From positions 1 through 64,000 of the forward strand of contig QANT01004580.1 in assembly GCA_003254885.1 (NCBI GenBank): a stretch of 64,000 nt of DNA, given 5' to 3'. Of this stretch, positions 33,833 to 46,073 are shown piece by piece (positions within the stretch are counted from its first letter, which is position 1; every line of letters starts with the position of its first letter). The notes under the pieces were generated by a model. It was not told the DNA's origin, searched no databases, and worked only from the letters and a program-made list of their open reading frames with translations. Origin of the DNA: Purshia tridentata. Taxonomy: Eukaryota > Streptophyta > Magnoliopsida > Rosales > Rosaceae. The translations under genes were made by a program, and so were the position numbers.

Positions 33833-35391
33833 ATGGGTTCCAAGGCACAGGTAGTAGCCAAGCCTCATGCTGTTTGTATTGCGTTCCCAGCACAAAGCCA
33901 TATAAAGGGAATGCTTAAATTTGCAAAACTGCTTCACCATCGAGGCTTTCACATAACTTTCGTCAACACAGACTACAACCACAACCGCTTTCTCCAATCT
34001 CTTGGCCCCAACTCCCTCAACGGATTGCCTGATTTTCGATTTGAAGCCATTCCAGATGGGATTCCGCATTCAGATGTTGATGATGCCAAGCAAGCAAAGT
34101 CTTCGCTTTGCCACTCCGTCAGAAAAAAATTGTTGGCTCCATTTCGCAAGTTGCTCGTAAAACTCAATGACGACGTGGAAGTGAGTTGCATAGTTTCAGA
34201 TGGTTTCGCGTCGATGTTCACCATCACAATTGCTGAAGAACTTGGAATTCCAGTTACGCTGTTCTACACTATTGCTGCAACCAGCTTCATGGGATTTAAA
34301 CAGTATGGCGCTCTGGTGGAACGAGGTCTTGCACCACTCAAAGGTGAAGTTCATAATATTTGATAACATATTATATATATTATATGACTTGGACCAACTA
34401 TTATATATATTATATTCTAATAAAAGCTAGTAACATTAATTTTTATGCAGATGAGAGCTGGTTAACAAATGGGTTTTTGGACAAGGTGATAGATTGGATT
34501 CCGGGAATGAAAAATATCCGTTTAAGAGATCTCCCAAGCTGCTTTCGAACCACAAATCCCGAAAGCAACTTGTTTAATTTGACCATGGAAGGAACGGATA
34601 ATAGAGTTGATAAAGCTTCAGCAATTGTTATTCATACTTTTGATGCTTTAGAGAAAGATGTTTTGGATGCTCTCTCAGCTATGGCGCTTCCACGTGTTTA
34701 CACCGTTGGCCCTCTCCAGCTACTTATCGATCATATTCCACAAAATCCAGCTTTGAATTCTATAGGGTACAGTTTGTGGAAAGAAGAAACTGAGTGTCTC
34801 CAATGGCTAGACTCTAAGCCCCTAAATTCAGTTGTTTATGTCAATTTTGGGAGCGTAACGGTCATGACACCACTACAGCTTGTTGAGTTTCGTTGGGGAC
34901 TTGCAAATACCAAGCTTCCTTTCTTTTGGGTTATTAGGCCTGATTTGGTTGTTGGGGAATCATCAATTTTGCCACATGATTTTGAAACCGAGACTAAAGA
35001 AAGAGGTCTAATAGCGAGTTGGTGCCCACAAGAGCAAGTCCTTAACCATCCTTCGGTTGGTGGCTTTTTAACTCACAGTGGGTGGAATTCAACCATTGAG
35101 AGTTTGACAGCTGGAGTGCCTATGCTTTGTTGGCCATTCTTTGCTGATCAGCAAACCAATTGCTACTATACTTGCAATGAATGGGGGGTTGGCATGGAGA
35201 TTAACAATGATGTCAAGAGAGACCAAGTGGAGAAGCTTGTGTTAGACTTAATGCAAGGAGAGAAGGGTAAGAAAATGAAAAATAAGGCCCTGGAGTGGAA
35301 AAAGCTAGCAGAAGAGGCCACAGGTCCACATGGTTCTTCATCTAAGAACTTGGACAATTTAGTGAATCAAGTGCTATTAAGAAAAAGCTAG
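33833..35391 (+). CDS. UDP-glycosyltransferase, UGT85 family (copy E, conversion hybrid)
   Basis: Two exons, join(33833..34343, 34451..35391); 483 residues, with a short intron of 107 bp. Catalytic His in QSHIK, Asp in SDGFAS, PSPG box with HSGWNS ending FFADQ. Exon 1 and the start of exon 2 (to about 34660) are clearly diverged from copies B/C/D. From there to about 35250 the protein is almost the same as theirs, and the last 45 residues diverge again and end LLRKS like copies A and G. The acceptor-binding half is therefore its own while the sugar-donor half was copied from the B/C/D group. The gene looks intact and its catalytic residues are kept. A single odd residue is Arg in LVEFRWGLA, where the others have Gly. 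Confidence 0.9.
34660..35250 (+). other. Putative gene-conversion tract in UGT copy E
   Basis: Nearly identical at DNA level to copies B, C and D (for example around TTTTGGATGCTCTCTCAG at 34661), while both flanks are far more diverged. The tract starts in the middle of exon 2 and covers the PSPG box. Confidence 0.75.
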
Positions 35392-36451
35392 CTAGATGTT
35401 ATCTAGCTGTTGAATTTTTGTTTGTGTCGTTAATTTAATATTATTGTGTCGATTATCATTTAGTCTAGTAGACCACATTTTACTTTTCTTTGTTAAGATC
35501 TAAGTTTAAATTTCATAAACCACACTCTTCATAAGTAGAAGGTATATGCATATATATATATATATCACACCTATATAAATGAGTGTTTTTCTCATGCGGA
35601 ATAAGTGTAGAAAAAGAGAGTGCATGGTGGGCCATTGATAAAGTGCAGGAGGAGTCCACCAACGGGTGTGAGAGTATCTGCTTTTTATCTGTAAATTCTC
35701 TTTGCAAGAGAGAAAAATTCGTATATGAATAATGTAGGCCATTCTTATATGAATTATGTAGGCCATTCTTGTCCACAAACTAGCAAGATGTTTAAAGCAA
35801 TATTATAATATTAAATGGATTATGTGTTCAAAGCAATCATGATTACAAGGTTGGGGTTGGGCTGGGATTTCATACTACCTTGATTAGAATTTATCTGGGT
35901 TGGGCCAAGCTAATGGTCTAGCCAACCTATTGTTCCAGAGCCTACTACCCATGACTTTCACTGGGCGTCAAAATGTATTTTGTATATTTATTTTTTGCAG
36001 AGAATCGAGAATAGCAGCTTTCCATGAAAATAATAAATAATAATAATAATACTAGTACTACCCCACTGTCCAGCATGTGAAAAATTTCTCCAAAGGGCAT
36101 CTTAGTCAATCTCTAACTAAGAACAGCTTGTTTCATGCTCCGTAGTTCAATTTTTTGCTGTGATCGAGCAAAACACTAGCTTTCTCCACTGTTTCATTTA
36201 CTTTTCTTAATTCTCCTCGTCCTCGATCTTGTACAAAATAGTATTTTTAAGAAACAAAAAAAAAAAATTGAGGATCAAGTGATCATGTATTATATTTCAC
36301 AAAATCAGGATAAAAGATTTCACTTGGACATCTGTGCCATATTATAAACACAAACTGCAACCATAAGTAGCAGCTCAAGCTAGCTAGCGTCACATTCAAT
36401 CATTCATACAATATCAGAGATCTAAACCTAAACCACAAGAAAAATTAGCTA
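35392..36451. other. Intergenic; 3' flank of copy E and promoter of copy F
   Basis: No gene recognised. There is a small direct repeat at about 35722-35770 (TATATGAAT-ATGTAGGCCATTCTT, twice). Confidence 0.45.
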
Positions 36452-38344
36452 ATGGGTTCCATGGGAGTAGCTGATGATCATAAGCCTCATGCTGTATGTG
36501 TCCCATTTCCATACCAAGGCCACATAAAGCCACTCCTCAAATTCGCAAAGCTACTCCACCACAGAGGCTTTCGCATAACATTTGTAAACACAGAGTACAA
36601 CCACAGATTGTTTCTCAAATCTCTATCCCCCAATGCCTTGGATGGTTTGCCAGACTTTCATTTTGAAACAATCCCAGATGGCTTGCCACCTTCAGATTCT
36701 TCAGATTCGACCCAAGACATTTATGCCATTTGTGATTCCATTAACAACTACTTCTTGGCTCCATTTCGTGGCCTTCTCACCAAACTCAATGATGCTGCAA
36801 ATCCCAGTTATACTTCTCCTGTGACCTGCATTGTCTCGGATGGGTTCATGAGCTTCTCCATTGATGCTGCTCAAGAGCTTGGGATTCCTATTGTCATGTT
36901 CTTTCCTGTTGCTGCTTGTGGATTCATGGGATTCAAGCATTATCGCGCTCTGGTGGAAAAAGGATTTACACCACTAAAAGGTATATTGAAATTGTTCTTA
37001 ATTCTTATTTTTCTTAACTAGCTAACTAGTTAGTAATCTATAATTGCTGTGCTACGAATTTGTGTGAGACCGTTACTTACTAGTATATTTCTGGCATAAA
37101 TATTGTTTTCAACTTAACCACTTAGATCTAACGATCTAAATAAGATCAAACCAGTAGTCCTATTAAGATATAAATTGTTTTAATTACAAAAGGTTTTTAA
37201 TTTTTAAATGTTTCTGAAAAATGCATAGAGCTATGTACATGTATACAACTTAGGCTAGGACCACCTCAGTCCTACATGCCCTTCTAGCTCCAGTGATACA
37301 CACCCACTTGTATATATATAGTAGATTGTTGTGTCATTTTCTAATGTGTAAGTGGCTTATATATATAACACATGACTCCAAGAATAATATTGATTGTTTT
37401 TTAATGTTGCAGATGAGAATTGTGTATCAAATGGCTACCTAGACACAGTCATAGATTGGATACCAGGAATGAAAAACATCCGCCTAAGAGATCTTCCCTC
37501 CTTTCTCCGAACTACAAATCCCAACGACAGTGCGTTTAAGTTAACAAGCGAAGCAACTGAAAGAGCACACAAAGCTTCGGCAGTTGTTATTCATACTTTT
37601 GATGCATTAGAGCAAGAAATTTTGGAAGCTCTGTCATGTGTGCTTCCACGTCTTTATGCCATTGGCCCTCTCCAATTACTTGTCAATCAGATACCAGAAG
37701 ACCCTTTGAAGTCTATGGGGTATAGTCTATGGAAAGAAGAAACTCATTGCCTCCAATGGCTAAACAACAAGGCACCAAACTCAGTTGTTTATGTGAATTT
37801 TGGCAGTGTAGTGGTGATGACACCACAACATCTTATTGAGTTTGGTTGGGGACTTGCAAATACCAAGCTTAACTTCTTGTGGGTAATTAGGCCTGATTTG
37901 GTTGTGGGTGAGTCAGCAATTTTGGCACCTGAGTTTGTGGCTGAAACTAAAGAAAGGGGTATAATAGCAAGTTGGTGCCCACAAGAGGAAGTCCTTAACC
38001 ACCCTTCAGTTGGAGGGTTTTTAACACACAGCGGGTGGAATTCAAGCATTGAGAGTGTGACTGCGGGAGTGCCTATGTTGTCTTGGCCATTCTTCGCCGA
38101 GCAGCAAACAAATTGTTGGTATACTTGTAATGGATTGGGCACAAGTATGGAGATCGATAACAACGTCAAGAGAGACCAAGTGGAGAAGCTTGTTAGGGAG
38201 TTGATGGAGGGAGAGAAGGGTCAGAAAATGAGGGAGAAGGCTAATGGGTGGAAGAAATTAGCAGAAGATGCTGTTGGTCCACAAGGTTCTTCATTCATAA
38301 ACTTGGACAATGTGGTGACCCAAGTGCTTTTAAGGAAAATCTAG
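36452..38344 (+). CDS. UDP-glycosyltransferase, UGT85 family (copy F)
   Basis: Two exons, join(36452..36980, 37413..38344); 486 residues, phase-1 intron of 432 bp. It is the only copy here with the canonical QGHIK around the catalytic His; the others have QSHIK. Asp of SDGFMS is present. The PSPG box runs from WCPQEEVL, reads HSGWNS, and ends MLSWPFFAEQ (Ser for Cys, Glu-Gln for Asp-Gln, which other plant UGTs also use). It is the most diverged member of the cluster, so it probably has a different acceptor range. Start chosen at MGSMGVADDHKPHAV, with KPHAV aligned across the family. No damage seen. Confidence 0.92.
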
Positions 38345-38897
38345 GTACATTGTGGTTTGATGATAAATAAACTTGCAAGATCGATGTTCTAGTACGTAAA
38401 TCTTCATATTGTCTAATAAACAACCTAGTAGGGATGTTCTAGCTGCATTACTAGTTTTATTTTCATTTGGGTTTACACTATACATTGTAAAATGTTAAGC
38501 TTGCGTTGACTGCATGGCAAATGAATTAATTTCATATGTCCAATAAGCCATAAACAACATGTGTGCATTCCATTTAATTGCCAGAAATTCTGATTAATAA
38601 TGTTCTTAATTGCAATTATTATTAACTAATGCCAAAGACAGAGAACTCAAAGTCAAAGAAACAGATGGCTGGGCTGCAGTTAGTCTCAATGTGGGCTTGG
38701 GCTGAACGGTGTTTTTAGGCCCAGAATGTTAACTAGTTAGTTTTGGGCTTCGGCCCACAATAGTACCGAAAATGTAAAAGAAAAAAAAAAAACCCGGGAA
38801 ACTGAGATGTGAGAGAGAGAGGGAACGGAAAGTACATTGCCCGTTTGCTCGTTAAATTTGCTCGTTGCCTCAGAGGCTGAATCAGTAGTTCTCAGAG
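38345..38897. other. Intergenic and 5' leader of the zinc-knuckle gene
   Basis: Short 3' flank of copy F and the upstream region of the next gene, with AGGCCCA/GGCCCA motifs at about 38717 and 38750. These resemble site II/telo-type elements of housekeeping promoters. No gene. Confidence 0.4.
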
Positions 38898-40234
38898 ATG
38901 AAGACTGAAGCGACGCGCTTCGTAGTAGAAATCGAAGACGAAGACGAAGACTTTCTTTCTCAGGTGGCGGCGGCGGAGGCCCAGGCGCTCGCCAACAAAC
39001 GCCGTCGTATCAGCGTCCCACCCTCACCAAACGCCGTCGTCTCTTTGAACTCCCGCGCGAATCCCAAGGAAGGCTCAGACGACCGAGTTGGCGGTCTCTA
39101 CACTGCCGCTCTGAAAGGGAGCCAGAGCGCGGCCTTCGATCCTTCACGCGGCGGAGGATTCGGCAGGGGGAGAGTCAATGCCGTCGCGACCGGAAACAAC
39201 GACGTTTCGGTTGGTGGCGGTGCGTGCTTCAAGTGTGGCAAACCGGGACACTGGGCCCGAGATTGCGATGCCCCAGGAGGAGGAGGAGGCGGAGGGTATT
39301 TTAGTAATTACGGCGGCGGTGACTCTTCTTTTTCTTCGATTTCGGTTCCTGAGAAAAGCTGCCCCTGCGGATTCGGTGCCTGCCTGGTGCTCACTGCAAA
39401 TACTGAGAAAAATCGGGGTCGAAAATTCTACAAGTGCCCTCTGAGACAGGTTCACAAACCCATTTCCCTCATTTACTGTTTGTCACTCTTTGGTTTTGAA
39501 AAGGAATGGGATGGATGCTATGGTTATTGGCTTTGCTTTTTTGCTTAAATTTTGACAGGAAAATGGGGGCTGTGGTTTCTTCGAGTGGTGTGACAATGCT
39601 TCTGGGCCAAATGCCATGGCTGGTGGCACTGCTAGTGTTAGCTTTAGTAGGACCCAAAATTATGCATCTGATTCTTCCTTTCCAGCTCTTGAATGTCCCT
39701 GCGGTGGTGGTCTATGCTTAATCTTAACAGCGAAAACTGGCAAGAATATCGGTTCCCAATTCTATCGCTGTCCTGCACAGGAGGTAGCCCCCTTAACTTC
39801 TTCTGCCTGTTTCATCCATTTTGTTACAAGTAGATAGAATTATATTTCAAATTTGAAATCTGTATTGTGCGTGAAGTATGTGTTTGAATTGTAATATAAC
39901 TGGTTAATGGGTTAAATTTTGTTGGCTGGTTTAGGGAAGCTCTTGTGGTTTCTTCAAGTGGTGCAATGAGCATAATGTGGCAGCTGCTGGTGTTCTGGGT
40001 GGCGGCGTCAAGGTGCAGCGTTACGGTTCGAGTGAGGCAAACAACAGTGGCTATGATGCTAGAACTGGCTCCTCCTGCTTTAAGTGTGGAAAGGAAGGGC
40101 ATTGGGCAAGGGATTGTTCGGTTCCTTCGTATAATGCTCCGGTTGAGTCAGTAGCAGCCCGGTCTGGTTCACCGGGCACTTGCTACAAGTGCAGTAAGCC
40201 GGGGCACTGGGCGAGGGACTGCCCTTTTAGTTAA
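38898..40234 (+). CDS. Zinc-knuckle protein with two GRF and three CCHC fingers
   Basis: Three exons, join(38898..39449, 39559..39783, 39935..40234), all phase 0; 358 residues. Order: acidic N-terminus with a basic KRRR at 34-37 (possible nuclear signal); CCHC finger 1 at 110-123; GRF finger 1 across the exon 1/2 junction (CPCG..CLVLTA..FYKCP..CGFFEWC); GRF finger 2 across the exon 2/3 junction ([25 protein letters not shown]); CCHC finger 2 at 307-320; CCHC finger 3 at 342-355. Each finger CCHC reads CxxCxxxGHWARDC. GRF and CCHC fingers bind single-stranded nucleic acid and occur together in the tail of topoisomerase III-alpha and in small plant proteins of this layout. The precise role is unknown. 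It is a single-copy gene in the middle of the UGT cluster with higher GC in exon 1. Confidence 0.9.
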
Positions 40235-41135
40235 TATGCAGTGTGCTGCCTGAAACACAGCCATTTCTTGACTGTATTACCTCTATGTTGGAAATTTGCA
40301 AGACTAGTTGTTCCTTGAATATGATATGACCTAAATAGGGCTGTGAATGGTTACACTGAGAAATTTGTGGAAAAGTATATAGGACTTGAGGAACCATGTT
40401 GTTTGGCCCTCATTTCTATTCACTATAAATACTAATGTGAATTTCCTGCTTTGGAGTGCTTAGTGATTGTAGTTTGTATAGATTATAAAAGTACATGTTT
40501 AAATAAATGAATGCTAGACACATGTTCATGTTTCAGTGTGCTGAAAATGGCTTGCTTTTGATTTTTTTTTTTTCAGATACTCATTTTAAAAAATAGTCTA
40601 CCAAACATGTTTTTAATATTTAAAAAAGATTTTGTTTTTAAATACAAAAAAGGGTTTCTATAATGGGTATCAAAGGGGGCCATATTAATGTGCGTTTTCT
40701 GCTTTGGTAGTTGTTACTGTGCCTTAGGCATGTATAGAATCAAAGTAAAAACTTACCTACCACAGTTGTATATATAAATCATACAATTAGTACATATTGT
40801 TTAAATAGAATGTATGCCAACACATCATACACATGCTATATGTATTCCAATTTCCAATAAGCTCTTGGTGCATGCTTGAATTAGAATTTGTTTATTTTTC
40901 TTTGATTCTGTGACTGTGTTTTCCACCCATTGATTGTCTTATATAGAGAGAGGCCTTGTCAGCTGACAGCCATGTGGAATTATCATGTTGGTGTGCTTAG
41001 TTTTCTACTAACTTTTTGCTTGGACTGTGTGCCCTCCTGTTGTAGTAATCTTCTTGAGGTTGTCATCATGCTTTGGTTCTATCACAAAAGATTCCCATGA
41101 GCTGAAAATTATTATAGACTCATCAATAAGATATA
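40235..41135. other. Intergenic, no gene recognised
   Basis: The 3' flank of the zinc-knuckle gene and the promoter region of UGT copy G; AT-rich, without coding signal. Confidence 0.45.
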
Positions 41136-41190
41136 TGAAGTTGTACTGCATGTTGTGCAAGTGAAAATTCTAACATGCAGTACAACTTCA
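41136..41190. repeat. Perfect 19-bp inverted repeat just upstream of UGT copy G
   Basis: TGAAGTTGTACTGCATGTT (41136-41154) is exactly complementary to 41172-41190, with a 17-bp loop. It ends 30 bp before the start codon at 41221, so if transcription starts upstream the leader would contain a stable hairpin. No similar hairpin is seen before the other UGT copies. Confidence 0.85.
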
Positions 41191-41220
41191 CATTGACATT
41201 GATGCACACAATAATATAAG

Positions 41221-42812
41221 ATGATGAGTTCCATACCAGTCTCTGGCAATGAAAAGCCTCATGCTGTATGCATTCCGATTCCACTTCAAAGCCATATAAA
41301 GGCAATGCTCAAATTTGCAAAGCTCCTCCACCACAAAGGCTTTCACATAACCTTTGTGAACACAGAGTTCAACCACAAGCGCTTTCTCAAATCTCTAGGC
41401 CCCAACTCCCTCCATGGCTTGCCTGATTTTCGATTCGAAACCATCCCAGATGGCCTTCAAGGTTCAGATGAGAATGCCAGCCAAGACGTCCGTGTGCTTT
41501 GTGACTCGGTCAGAAAAAACTTTTCGGCCCCATTTCGCAAACTCCTCATAAAACTCAATGGCACAGCAAGTACTAATTCCAACAATAGTAATGTTCCTGC
41601 AGTGAGTTGCATAGTTTCAGATGGTTTCATGTCCTCGTCTACCATCCCAGCCGCTGAAGAACTTGGGATTCCTCTGGCACTCTTCTTTACTATTTCTGCA
41701 GCTGGATTCATGGGCAGCAAACAATTTCCCACTTTGGTGGAAAAAGGACTTGCACCACTCAAAGGTTCTGAAAGAAATATATTTGAACCAAATTGTTTTA
41801 ATTTTGTGATTCATTTGCTTGTTTATAAACAAAGGATGGATGAAATTTTTCTTGACTAATTGGGTTTTGTGTTGCAGATGAGAGCTGTTTGACAAACGGG
41901 TTCTTGGACATGGTAATAGATTGGGTTCCAGGAATGAAAGATATTCGTTTAAGGGATCTTCCGGCCTCATTTCAAAGTACAGATCCCAATAACATTGGTT
42001 TTATCTTCACCCTTGAAGCAGTTCAAAGAGTTGGTAAAGCTTCAGCAGTTGTTCTTCACACTTTTGATGAGTTGGAGCCAGATGTTTTGAGTGCTCTCTC
42101 TTCTATGGCGCGGCCACCTTTTTATGCTATTGGCCCTCTCCAATTACTTCTCAATCACATACAAGACCCTTTAAAGACTATGGGATCATACAGTTTATGG
42201 AAAGAAGAAACTGAGTGCATCCAATGGCTAAACGCTAAGGCTCCAAATTCAGTTTTTTATGTGAACTTTGGTAGCATAGTGGTCATGAAATCTGAACATC
42301 TTGTTGAGTTTTTTTGGGGACTTGCAAATAGCAAGGTTCCCTTCTTGTGGGTGATTAGGCCTGATTTGGTTGCTGGTGAATTAGCCATTTTGCCACCTGA
42401 GTTTGTAGCTGAAACTAAGGAAAGGGGTCTAATAGTGAGTTGGTGCTCACAAGAGCAAATACTTAATCACCCATCGGTTGGAGGGTTTTTAACACACTGC
42501 GGTTGGAATTCAATCATTGAGAGTGTGACTGCAGGGGTGCCTATGCTTTGCTGGCCAGTTTTCGCCGACCAGTGGACAAACTGTCTCTTTACTTGCAGAG
42601 ACTGGGGTATTGGCATGCAGATCAGTAAAGATGTGAAGAGAGACGAAGTAGAGAAGCTGGTTAAAGAGTTGGTGGAGGGAGAGAAGGGTAAGAAATTGAA
42701 AAATCAGGCCTTGGAGTGGAAGAAGCTAGCAGAAGAGGCCACTGCCCCACATGGTTCTTCATCCACAAACTTAGACAAGTTAGTGAATCAAGTTCTACTA
42801 AGACAAGGTTAG
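41221..42812 (+). CDS. UDP-glycosyltransferase, UGT85 family (copy G)
   Basis: Two exons, join(41221..41764, 41878..42812), phase-1 intron of 113 bp; 492 residues from the first ATG (a second ATG follows immediately). Catalytic His in QSHIK, Asp in SDGFMS. The PSPG box is from WCSQEQIL to VFADQ with HCGWNS; Ser replaces the nearly invariant Pro of WxPQ, and the residue after the final Asp-Gln is Trp (ADQWTN) where the others have Gln. These changes sit at the sugar pocket and might alter donor choice or activity; this is inference. The frame is undamaged. It is convergent with the rhodanese gene 283 bp downstream. Confidence 0.9.
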
Positions 42813-43095
42813 ATGCATGTAGTTCATAGTTATGTAGTGCTTAGAGGCTATTGTACTTAATAGACTAGCCATATGTACTCTCGGTTTCCATCTTTAATTT
42901 CATGTTTCTGTAAGTTTCATATCAAGTATTCTAACCCATGAGATAAAATTAGATGCAAAAACAGTTCATAAAAGAAACACACACACACACACACTCACAC
43001 CATTTACTTTGTATTGCTTAATGATGAGTTCCCTTATTCATGATTACAAGCAAACCTCCACTGGAAGCATATAAACTAGGAACATTAATTTTTAA

Positions 43096-44282
43096 TCAAG
43101 GACGGAATTTGCAAGCGACTTTCAAGTCTTGAGTGGGTTTGTCATCACCAGAAAGTCCACTGTCCAGCCATGAGGAGTAGCCCCCTTCCATGTTGGTCAC
43201 ATTCTGGAAACCCTGCATCCAATTTAATATCTAAATAATATTGTAATACTAATACACCTTCAACCTTCTATGTATAAAAGATTATGAAAATGGAAAAACC
43301 AGAAAATGAAATTCATGATAACTGACAAGTAGCTAGGAACTCTGTAAGAAGGCCATATAAACTTACTTCATTAAGAAGATCAACACAAGCTTTAAGTGAT
43401 CTGCCTCCGCTGTTGCAGCCCTTCAACATAAATCAACAAATTATAGACTCAGAGAAAGAGAGTTTTCAGGAAGGAAAACAGGAAATTAAAGCAGCATGAC
43501 CGAGTAGTAATAATTACCACAACCAAGTGTTCCTGCTTCTTGAGAGTTGAGGAAATTTGGGTGAGAAATTCAGGGTTTTTTACTCTACCTGCAGGGTTTT
43601 TATCACAAGAAAAGAAAAGAAAACAGTTGAAATCTTAAAGTTGGGAACGTATGCATAATCATGAATGATTCATGTATATATATGAGTTTGGGTGAGGTAC
43701 TTGTCAGGAAATCATCAATAACGTATATACTGAAATTAAAAGAGAATTAATCAGAGATCGAATTAATACCTTCTTGTGTGATGAACATGTAAGGAACGTT
43801 TAAGGCACCTTCAACGTGGCTCTTATTGAACTCCTCAATGGTCCTATTAAGAAAAACTACATATTTAGCACTGGATATGAGAGACAAAGTAAGAGTTCAA
43901 TTTCTTCTTTTCCTCCTCCATCACACAAACTAAATAGCTAGCTCGAGAATAGTCGAGAATAGTTAATTGATCTTCAATTTGATTAACTGGCATAATCAGT
44001 TAGTGTAAGATATATAGTTATATACAGAAAAGTAGTACACCGTTCTAAGATTCACACACACACACTTACGTACCTGACATCCAGATAACGGTGGCCTGTG
44101 CTGAGGAGACCTTTTGCGGTGTACACGTCAACGCTATTAACATCTTCAGGCCTACAATATATTAAACATGCATGAATTAATAGTCAGATCGATCAATATG
44201 TAGTACTAATTATTCATGAACTTACTGCAACAAATTAAACCTTCAAATTAATCATATCTCACCCTTCCGTAGCGGCAGCCAT
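43096..44282 (-). CDS. Single-domain rhodanese / thiosulfate sulfurtransferase (Str16/17/18 type)
   Basis: Six small exons, complement(join(43096..43212, 43367..43420, 43518..43588, 43770..43843, 44074..44151, 44263..44282)), all GT..AG with frame kept; 137 residues, equal to Arabidopsis Str16/Str18. It reads from MAAATEGPEDV through GHRYLDVRTIEEF (a rhodanese hallmark), GALNVPY, then the active-site loop CNSGGRS with catalytic Cys83, and ends with NMEGGYSSWLD. Rhodaneses carry a persulfide on that Cys and transfer sulfur to cyanide or thiols; some small plant ones pair with thioredoxin or are senescence-associated. No long targeting peptide is visible, so the cytosol is likely. Its position beside UGT85 genes, some of which handle cyanogenic compounds in other plants, is suggestive only. 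Confidence 0.9.
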
Positions 44283-44420
44283 TGGACACCCAGACAGACA
44301 GACTTAATCGATCTTCAACTTTGTTTAACTTCAACTTCTGGAGATTAATTAGAAGAACAAAAACTCAAGTATTATCGATCACAAGTGCCGGCCATGTCTA
44401 TATGTATATATATATATATA

Positions 44421-45031
44421 CAGCAAGGCTCTATTGTGGGATTCTCACAAACTTCTAATTTGTGGGATCTCTCTTGTGGGGCCCACGAATTGTTTTGTAT
44501 AGATTAAAACCGTTCATTTTTTACATCTCCATTAATAAATCATTTTTGCAAAAAATTAACTAAATCGGAAACCATTTGCCTATTTAACTTTGACCAAACA
44601 AATGGATGGTTTCATAAAAAATATATATATACAGCAAGGCTCCATTGCGGGATTCCCACAAACTTCTAATTGTGGGATCCCCCTTGTGGGGCCCACGCGA
44701 GTTGTTTTGTATTGATCCGAACCGTTCATTTTTTACATCTCCATTGATATATCATCTTTGCAAAAAAATTAACCAAATAGGAAACTATTTGTCTATCTAA
44801 CTTTGATCAAACAAATGGACGGTTTCCTCAAAAATATTTGGTTCGTCTATTTGTTTGATCAAAATTAGATAGGCAAATGATTTCCGATTTAGCTAATTTT
44901 TTGCAAAGATGATCAATCAATAAAGATGTAAAAAATGAACGGTTCGGATCGATACAAAACAACTCCTGTGAGCCCCATAAGGGAATTCCACAAATTAGAA
45001 GTTTGTGAGAATCCCACAATAGAGTCGGCAT
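44421..45031. mobile_element. Foldback element with three arms, second copy
   Basis: Left arm 44421-44624, second left arm in the same orientation 44633-44835, inverted right arm about 44836-45031. The ends CAGCAAGGCTCTATTGTGGG and, inverted, CCCACAATAGAG match the element at 13921. Both left arms follow a TATATATACA run. The arms differ from each other by several bases. It lies between the divergent rhodanese and aquaporin genes. No coding capacity. Confidence 0.8.
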
Positions 45032-46073
45032 GTGTATATATATCCTTCAAATGTGGAATTTTGTGATTAAAAGATGATCCAAAACCAAGAGTTGACCTTA
45101 TTTAATTCTCCATAGATTAGATTATTCATGGCGCAGGAGTTGGTGAGTTGCTTCGTAGCCTTGATAGAATATGTATTATATATTGAACCCCTAATAATAT
45201 ATGCATGCTACCTTCCCCAGCTATATATGTTAGACTCACATATATAAAAAATAAGAAAATTCCGTTGACTTTTGAATTATTTTTTGTTGTTGACTTTTGC
45301 ATGAAAGATATAGTATGATAAATGATTTGGCAGTGCTGTGAACGCACGTAATAAGGATTGGATTGTGGTGAAACTTGTATTTTGGAAAGAAAGATGCTCC
45401 AACATTTTAACACACATTAATGCAGCTAGACAGTACGTAGTGGCCAATGCATATCCACATGATGGGTTGAAAAACAAACATTGCAATTCAAAACTTTTAA
45501 TTTGTCTAATTAATTCCAAGTCTAAAATATATATATTTTAATTAAACTGATACCAAAGAGAATTGGTCCCAAAATATATGGACCCTACCCTCCTAGAGCT
45601 CACCGAGATACCAACATATTAAACAAAATTTTATTTAATTTGTTAATATATGATCAGTTGTACGTCATTTATAAATTTTTGACGTACAACTAAGATTGTT
45701 GAAGAGATAGTACTCTAATTAAGAAGCATATATATGACTTCAATTCTAATTAGCTCAATCTCTTTCTTAATTAATTTGCCAACGAGTACAAGGAGATACG
45801 CTTTGACTTTTACCTCTTCTGATTATTATATTATGGCGAGGAGTGCAACTTTGAGTTTGTGCAAAGGCAAATTAAGCAGTAATATATGCAATATGCACTT
45901 AGTCATGTATGCACGCAACTTACCTCCCTCCCTCAATTGATCAGCCCTCCATCATTTTTATAATTAATTAATTTGTACATATAAACAAACCCCAACTAGC
46001 TATAGTCTAAACTTTAATTCCCTCTTCCTTCTTCTTAATTCCCTTGTTCTTGCTAAGCTAGCTACAACTCTTA
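45032..46073. other. Promoter region of the aquaporin gene
   Basis: No other gene recognised. AT-rich, and includes TACATATAAAC at about 45976 as a possible TATA region, some 100 bp upstream of the ATG. Confidence 0.4.
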
